DNA from: Gymnopilus junonius | Lineage: Eukaryota > Basidiomycota > Agaricomycetes > Agaricales > Galerinaceae | Direction: 5' to 3' | Length of the DNA stretch: 16,319 bases | Assembly: GCA_015501075.1 (NCBI GenBank) | Contig: JADNYJ010000672.1 | Location: 1 to 16,319 of the forward strand | In this document: piece after piece, positions 9,219 through 16,319 of the stretch | Layout: every line of letters begins with the position of its first letter | Position numbering within the stretch: the first letter of the stretch is position 1 | Notes under the pieces: generated by a model | What the model saw: only the letters and a program-made list of their open reading frames with translations | What the model was told of the DNA's origin: nothing | Database searches by the model: none | Program-made: the position numbers and the translations under genes

Positions 9219-10288
9219 ATGCTTTCACGTCGAGTGTTGGCCACAGCTTCTGAATTGGCCTATGTCTTTCTTATTCTACTCACCGTAGTCGCCACTGGAC
9301 TGTCATGCGCTGCTATCCTGTCTCAGGCCGTGCGGACGTCACCAACACAGTCATGGACTGACAATTTCAATGCGGTCATGATCGGCGCGTCATACCTCAT
9401 AGTCGTAAGTGGACTCCTCTGAATGAGATTGGTCTATACACCATTGACCAGACTCGCTACGCGCATTGCGTTCATGAATTGTAGCTGGTGACCTCTTTCA
9501 TCTTTTGTGTCAAACGTCGGATCGCGGTGCGACAGAAACTCCAACGCATCTCAAAGACATATCGGACTATTGGACGAGATGATCTGCCTAATGTCCGTTG
9601 AACTTTTCATTCCCTTCTGGTTTGGACTCACACTCCCCTTCTGGTTGTGTGCAGTCTGTCCATCGGCACGTCCTGCAGGAATATATACGCTCCTGCTTAA
9701 TTTCATTCGAGTCCCAGCCAAAGAACGTACATCGCGACGGATGGGGTCGGCCTGGTAAGCACGTTTCCCCCTGGGTCGTGTCCCAGGACGCGCTTTCACG
9801 AAACATTTCCTGAAAATCTAGGGTCCAAGTACAGCGGGATCTCATTCCGGCGTACATTGCTCGATACAATACCTCGCATTGGTGTGTTCAGGCAAATGAA
9901 TGTATTCCTGGTCTGACCGTTGTCCAGATGAACTTGCACATCTCGTTATACCCTTACATCCCAAGCTGAAACCGCACGCTCGCATGTTGCACCATTTCCG
10001 ATTCCTGACTCCTTTACTGCCCAGGGACGAAGATGGGATTTCGCCGCTGCATTATTATGACTCTGCAATTCAACTTGCGCGGCATTCTGCCCAACAACTC
10101 ACAGAAGACGAATTTGAAATTGGCATGAACGCTGCACATCAGATCGAGAAGAGGTTGGTGTTTGCCCAGAGTATGATTTTCATACTATTCATTCAATTTC
10201 CTGACCTTTTAGTTTGAATGATTGTCGGCTTGAAATGCTCGAATCCGAATCTTCAACTCAACTTGATCACCCGTCAGGTTCAAAGTGA
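9219..10288 (+). CDS. DLT1: DLT1-family (defect at low temperature) membrane protein
   Basis: Six exons (9219-9404, 9485-9592, 9655-9754, 9822-9881, 9928-10153, 10213-10288) give 251 residues. Two transmembrane helices lie at about 13-35 (AYVFLILLTVVATGLSCAAI) and 51-70 (AVMIGASYLIVLVTSFIFCV), the second split by intron 1 and followed by basic KRR. The cytosolic part carries the features I associate with the family: VHRHVLQEYIRSCL, GWGRPG, FRRTLLDTIPRIDELA, HPKLKPHARMLHHFRFLTPL, and HYYDSAIQLARHS. Yeast DLT1 loss gives a cold-sensitive growth defect; the biochemical role is unknown. The start is the first ATG in frame, just before the first helix; a GTG 15 bases earlier is not used. Introns are 46-80 nt. 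The 3' end converges on CBR1, 120 bases between stops. Confidence 0.9.
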
Positions 10289-10408
10289 TAATGTTTGTGC
10301 GAGTTATTCAAATCAGTGACAGGTGATACCCCTTTATTTAGTTAATCTACGTCTTCTCATGTCTATATACCCAATGCATCCGGATGTGTCGTTCCGTCGT
10401 GAATAGTT

Positions 10409-12032
<1,624 letters not shown>

Positions 12033-14157
12033 ATGCAGTCGCCGCAGTTGCGAGACACGAGCAGGGTGGCGCGGCGAAGAGGCATGGCCCCCAGCCTCCG
12101 CATCCAGGCCCCCCCCTCTGCCCAGCAAATAGCACTGGCTCTCGGCGACTCCGACTCTTCTACTCTTTCTTCTGCAGACTCCGACTCCCCCCCATTCCAC
12201 AACCCCCCTTCCTCAAAAAACATGAAAAAGCTCTCCCTGTCTCTCCCCTCCGCCCAGTCCTCCCAGGCGTCCCTCAGCGACCCCCCCGTAGCTCCCAGTC
12301 CCGTCCGTGCAGAGCGCCCCCGAAGACCCTCCATCGTCTCCCTCCCTACCGCCAACCCCACTTCTTCTCTGCTCCACCGCAAGGAAGAGGACGGTGGATC
12401 CCCCTCTGTCCCCTATGCCGACGGCCCCATCCAGATCATCCCCGGCATATGGATAGGCTCCGAGGACAATGCCAGGGACTGGAAGGCCCTCCTCGAGAGG
12501 GGCATCAGATCCATTCTCAATGTCGCCAAAGAGGTCGCATCCCCCTTTGATGCCTTCCAGGCCTTGCGCTCAGCCGCCTCCACCCCCAACTTTCGGGATC
12601 GCAGGCAAACCGATCCCGTCGATCCCACCTACTACCCAGCTCATCTTCCCAGCGGTAGACCCGCCATGCACTATCTCAAGCTCCAATGGTCTCATGGCCA
12701 GCAGGACCTCGTCCACGACGGCTTCAAGGCCGGTATGGTATTCGTAGACGCCTCTCTCAAACGCGGCGAAGGTTGCCTTATTCAGTATGTTCCCTCGCCC
12801 TTTGCGAGATCAACCATCTTTACTCATCAATCTTATAAAGTTGCCAATGCGGCATCTCGAGATCAGCCACGATGGTCATTGCCCTCGTCATGCGAGCCGC
12901 TGCTGAGCGTCACTCATCCGTGCCCCCAGAAGTTTGGGGGCTCCCCGGCATGCAAGGGGCTTATTCGTTTGTCAAGGAAAAAAGTCCACACGTTGGACCC
13001 AATATGTCGTATGTTCCCCGTATCATTTTTCCCACTTGACACACATGCTCATGTTGTCTAGTCTTATTTATCAACTGTTGGAGTATGAGAAAAAATTAAA
13101 AGGTGACAAGGGTATTCCCGACTCTGATGGATCGTCAGGCACCGACGATGAAGAAGAGTGGGGTCGTAGGCGCCAGATGCTTGATGAGGAATCAGATATT
13201 GAACCTGATGAGCGAGAGAGCAGCCTCGTCATGCAAGAAGCGAAAGCGCTGGACAAGGCCATGGAGGACCGTATCGTCGCTCGCAAGGGCTCCGCCTCCT
13301 CTATGAGCTCTACCGGATCCGGCCTTGGTATGGGTCCCGCATGGAGGAGCCGCTACGGCTCTCATAAGCGAAGGGGTTCCGTGGCTAGCAACAAGACTAG
13401 CACAAGTTTCATCAGCGAAAACCTTGTAGAGGAGGATGAAGAGCAAGATCTCTTGGGTGTTGGTCGCGGCTTCGATACCGATAGCCACCAAACGTCTTCT
13501 CCCGACGAAGAACTGGACGGAACGCCTCGCCCTGTCTCGTCGATCGCGACGCCAGTCACCGCGCGTCCCCCGCCTTCTGCCCCAGTATGGAAATCGTCCT
13601 TCTCCCTACCACCTCCGCCAAAAACGGCTATTCGCTCCACATTCGATCTGCCTCCCAGGCCAAGAAGAAAACCACCTCCCATGGGGCTCAGTCTCCTTCC
13701 ACCTGTCCCATCATCCCCTGTCACCCTTGTCATTGAAACCGATGGGCCACAACATCCGCCACCCGTTCGGCCCATTGTCAAGACCGAACTGTCACAGCCA
13801 CCGGTGCGACAACGGGTCGAATCCCGAAAACCGGTTCCTCCACCGCTGCACCTCCGGAAAAGCCTCCGTAGAGGCTCCAGCAGCAGCTCTGTCGACCAGG
13901 CGTCTCTTTCGGCGGCCCCGTCCCAGACCTTGTTTGTTTTCCCTCCGTCGCCTACTTTGACGACTCGGACCCCTTCTACTATGACATTGACGTCCAACCT
14001 TGCAGGTCCTGTACCCTTTCCCAGCCTGTCAACACCCCGTGTATCGACTTTCCACTCCAAAGGCCGAACACGGTCCTTTATTGGCTTGGGTGCACCTCCG
14101 ACACCCACAGTCGCCTTCTCGAAAGTCGACGCACGCGGATACGTGGGTCTACAATAG
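12033..14157 (+). CDS. Dual-specificity (MAPK-type) protein phosphatase with long disordered tail
   Basis: Exons 12033-12784, 12841-13008 and 13062-14157 give 671 residues. Residues 1-130 are Ser/Pro-rich and look disordered. The phosphatase domain covers about 133-320: IQIIPGIWIGSEDNARDW, ILNVAKEV, the catalytic loop HCQCGISRSAT (His251, Cys252, Arg258, the C-x5-R signature, split by intron 1 after two bases of the His codon), AYSFVKEKSPHVGPNMSLIY and QLLEYE. Between strands there is an insertion (about 174-205) absent from minimal enzymes. The domain resembles fungal MAPK phosphatases such as Msg5 and Pmp1, so the target is probably a phosphorylated MAPK; that is inference. The C-terminal 340 residues are acidic, then Ser/Pro-rich, with a KRRGS site and a docking-like RRKPPPMGLSL (508-518). 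Start choice is open: ATG 12033 is first in frame, while ATG 12084 (MAPSLRIQAPP) is an equally good candidate and would give 654 residues. Confidence 0.88.
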
Positions 14158-14758
14158 ATCCTTTCATGTGAATATGATGTCGACGCTTATCACGACGATG
14201 ACAACGACACGACACCAGCTTTCATATGTCGCTCATGCATGCATCTTTTTTATTTTCTTTTTCTTTTTTACTTTTTTGGGGGGGCCTCACAGTTTTACGG
14301 GTGTTATTTTGATATCGCTCTCATGCTGGACCTTTTTTCAATTATCCGAGTCGTATTCTTAACCTCTTGCCTGTTGCATTTTTATAGCATTTCTTCTTGT
14401 TGGTTGGTTTCTTTGGACTGGACTTGTCGCATTGCTTGTTTTGTACTCATTCGATTGGATTCACACCGCATTCGTCGCATTTTCAATCCATTTGCTGCTT
14501 CTCAACGTTTTTTTCATCTTTTTTATTTCCATCCATGACATGCTTAGCCACGCTCAAGTACTGTCTTCGTCCTCACTCGTATGTATGCTGTATTGTAGGG
14601 TCTCTTATGCCCCGAGCTTGTCACCCGCCCACTGGATGAAGTGGATGAACATGGATTCCTTTTTCTCTCTTTTTTTTTTTCTCCAATGACGCGCCTGTTT
14701 ACGGAGAATAAAGAGTAAATTAAAATACATGTTATCTACGGTATGTCGTGCATTTCGG
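14158..14758. other. Convergent 3' region phosphatase / TVP23
   Basis: About 600 bases without a supported gene. It is T-rich on the plus strand, includes a T6G8 homopolymer junction at about 14271-14284, and probably holds the 3' UTRs of both convergent genes. Confidence 0.45.
14707..14712 (+). terminator. AATAAA polyadenylation signal candidate
   Basis: A canonical AATAAA lies 550 bases after the phosphatase stop. Using it would imply a long 3' UTR reaching almost to the TVP23 stop codon, so an earlier weak signal may be used instead. Confidence 0.3.
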
Positions 14759-16031
14759 CTAACTCCCAAATACCCTGCCCACACTCTTCTTTACCGCTCC
14801 AGTGAGAATCTGTCCACCTATACCACCCAATCCCCAGCTACCTCCGGTCACACTATTGGCCCATTTTTGTTTGGCATCGCGGTCTCTGTATGCAATGCTG
14901 AATGTACGACGAGCGATATATAAATAGAGGCAGCTTACGCATAGGTAAAACCAATGACGTTTGTCATGTTGAACACCAGAGCAAGCACAACAATAGGGAT
15001 AAAACTAGACCCAAATTGTTAGGAAAGTCCTCTTGTCACTAATATAAAGTTTGGACTCACGAAAAGCCAAGCTTCAATAATGAAACAATCAGTAGCGCAA
15101 CCCAAAGAGCTGGGAATGCATAGAGCGCAATCTGGAATGAAAATCAGAGGATTGAACATTGGACGAAATTTGTGGCATTACCCAAAACATCCTAAATGGT
15201 GCAAATAAGATTTATAGGTTAGCTAACCGAAAGAGCTCAAGTACTTACTTTGAATCCACAGGATTTGCGGGCCTCGAAGGCTAACGGAGGATGAGCACAG
15301 GTAAGTAGAAAAATAGAGGGTGATTCTTTACATCGCGACTTTCGAATACCCAGTAGCTCTCTCCATCGTCATCGACCTAGTAGAAACATAGTAACAGTCA
15401 GGAAAGAGGTAGAATGACATGGTGTGCCCTTACTTGGTTCCAGAACCGCAGACCGACCAGCGTCCTACCAGAAACATTCTATGACAAGATAAGCATCCAC
15501 TTGATTACGCTGGAGGTATGCGCACCCGGCAGTTCCAGAAATCCATCGCTAATAGAACGACGACAATGACAGTCTGGACAAAGAGATTGCATGAGCGGCC
15601 GTACACAAGCAGAGAAACAAAGGCTCACAGTCAGGACGTAGTTATTTGTAAACCAACCCGACAAAACGTAAACGGTTATTGCAGCTATCCGGAAGAAGTA
15701 TAAGAAGAAGAGGGCTAATGGATGCGCAGACTTTCCGCAGATGAAGCGTTTCCTTCAGTGCGATGAAATAGACAAGCCTACTTGACGGAATATTGCTCCT
15801 ATACCTAAGCAGAGACATTGTAAATATTGTCACAGCTTTGTCCTTTCGCAATCGTCACTAACCAGACTCTGCGTCTCCTTCCGTTGTCGCCATTTGTGAC
15901 GTGCGCGCGTTAGGCGTTAGAACAACTGGTGTTCTTCCATTTTTCGGCTGAGTTGAAGTAAGGTTGCTGGCATGCGGTACAGAGGGTTCGTCCGCCTCAA
16001 TCGTGTCTAGAAGCGGCTGGGATACACTCAT
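14759..16031 (-). CDS. TVP23: Golgi apparatus membrane protein TVP23
   Basis: Eleven minus-strand exons: 16031-15863, 15804-15782, 15730-15629, 15573-15526, 15478-15434, 15376-15332, 15280-15249, 15191-15182, 15131-15061, 15004-14939, 14885-14759. They give 245 residues. The N-terminal 60 residues are polar and variable. Then come the family blocks: [18 protein letters not shown], the second helix [46 protein letters not shown], two further helices (about 159-182 and 183-204), and [16 protein letters not shown] near the end. TVP23 is a four-helix protein of the late Golgi that acts in vesicle traffic with YIP4/YIP5-type partners. Phases agree through all ten introns (47-58 nt). Exon 8 is only 10 nt (K-M-F-W) and exon 2 only 23 nt. 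A truncated annotation is likely wherever short exons are ignored. Confidence 0.94.
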
Positions 16032-16319
16032 CGTCGTGTTTAACGTTCTTGAGCTGCAAGAGTCGGCATGCAGACTCTGATTCTTGAAGTAACGAAATCA
16101 CGGATGCATATACAGTCATGTGACTATCCCAATCCGTCTTTCTTCCGCACTTCCGATTCGTCCTGAGGTGCTTCTGGTGGAATTCTTGCACAAAAAAGCA
16201 TTCGGACCTCAAAGACAACTCTGCAAAGCTGTTATATAATTGCAATACATATACATTCTCCGTGAACTTTTTAAGTAATCGCTATGCCGCATCTTTTCAA
16301 TCTTTTTTCTTTAAGTACT
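16032..16319. promoter_or_regulatory. Upstream region of TVP23
   Basis: The last 288 bases hold no supported gene. On the minus strand a TATA-like attatataac (about 16231-16240) lies roughly 200 bases before the TVP23 start. An ATG at 16284 on the plus strand is open to the edge, but only 12 codons can be seen. Confidence 0.3.

Noticed and set aside
9507..9869. Several short frames on both strands within DLT1
   Set aside because: They cross the DLT1 introns in wrong phases; the spliced gene explains this stretch completely.
12841..12960. Unspliced plus-strand frame continuing past the phosphatase first exon
   Set aside because: Reading through the intron at 12785-12840 destroys the HC-x5-R active site, which splicing restores exactly.
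13362..14108. 248-residue minus-strand frame
   Set aside because: It is antisense to the phosphatase tail, Gly/Arg-rich as expected from reversed Pro/Ser codons, and lacks any family motif.
16284..16319. Plus-strand ATG near the right edge as start of a divergent gene
   Set aside because: Only 12 codons are visible and nothing supports coding.

Overview
The window is genomic DNA of a filamentous basidiomycete fungus, most likely a mushroom-forming agaricomycete. The evidence is the gene structure: short (about 46-80 nt) GT-AG introns interrupt nearly every gene, exons are small (down to 10 nt), and the proteins are conserved fungal housekeeping families. I read splice sites by hand. For every multi-exon gene the exon phases add up to one open frame, except the CAP gene, which carries a one-base frame break. 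No prokaryotic features, tRNA or rRNA genes, CRISPR arrays or viral genes were seen.

Layout, left to right: an uncertain frame running off the left edge (minus); a HYPK-like UBA protein of the NatA complex (minus, 395-866); a six-repeat polyubiquitin gene (plus, 1210-2692); UTP23, a small-subunit processome factor (minus, 2791-3842); EMC7, an ER membrane complex subunit (plus, 3945-4957); an unrecognised conserved-looking protein (minus, 5158-5637); a secreted CAP/PR-1-like protein with an apparent frameshift (plus, 6028-7392); a 1.8 kb gene-free stretch holding a candidate TIR-bounded miniature transposable element (8164-8663); a DLT1-family membrane protein (plus, 9219-10288); NADH-cytochrome b5 reductase CBR1 (minus, 10409-11683); a dual-specificity (MAPK-type) phosphatase with a long disordered tail (plus, 12033-14157); and the Golgi membrane protein TVP23 (minus, 14759-16031).

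The genes are unrelated housekeeping functions (protein quality control, ribosome biogenesis, ER membrane-protein insertion, ER electron transfer, signalling, Golgi traffic) packed in alternating orientation, which gives several divergent promoter pairs (HYPK/polyubiquitin, UTP23/EMC7, unknown/CAP, CBR1/phosphatase) and convergent 3' ends. The CAP gene with the 1.8 kb tract behind it is the only non-compact, accessory-looking part. I found no convincing new multi-gene system. The most useful observations are the candidate mobile element, the CAP frame break, the duplicated introns and variant last unit of polyubiquitin, a substituted PIN-domain acidic residue in UTP23, a 10-nt micro-exon in TVP23, and a perfect CCAAT/ATTGG palindrome before DLT1.
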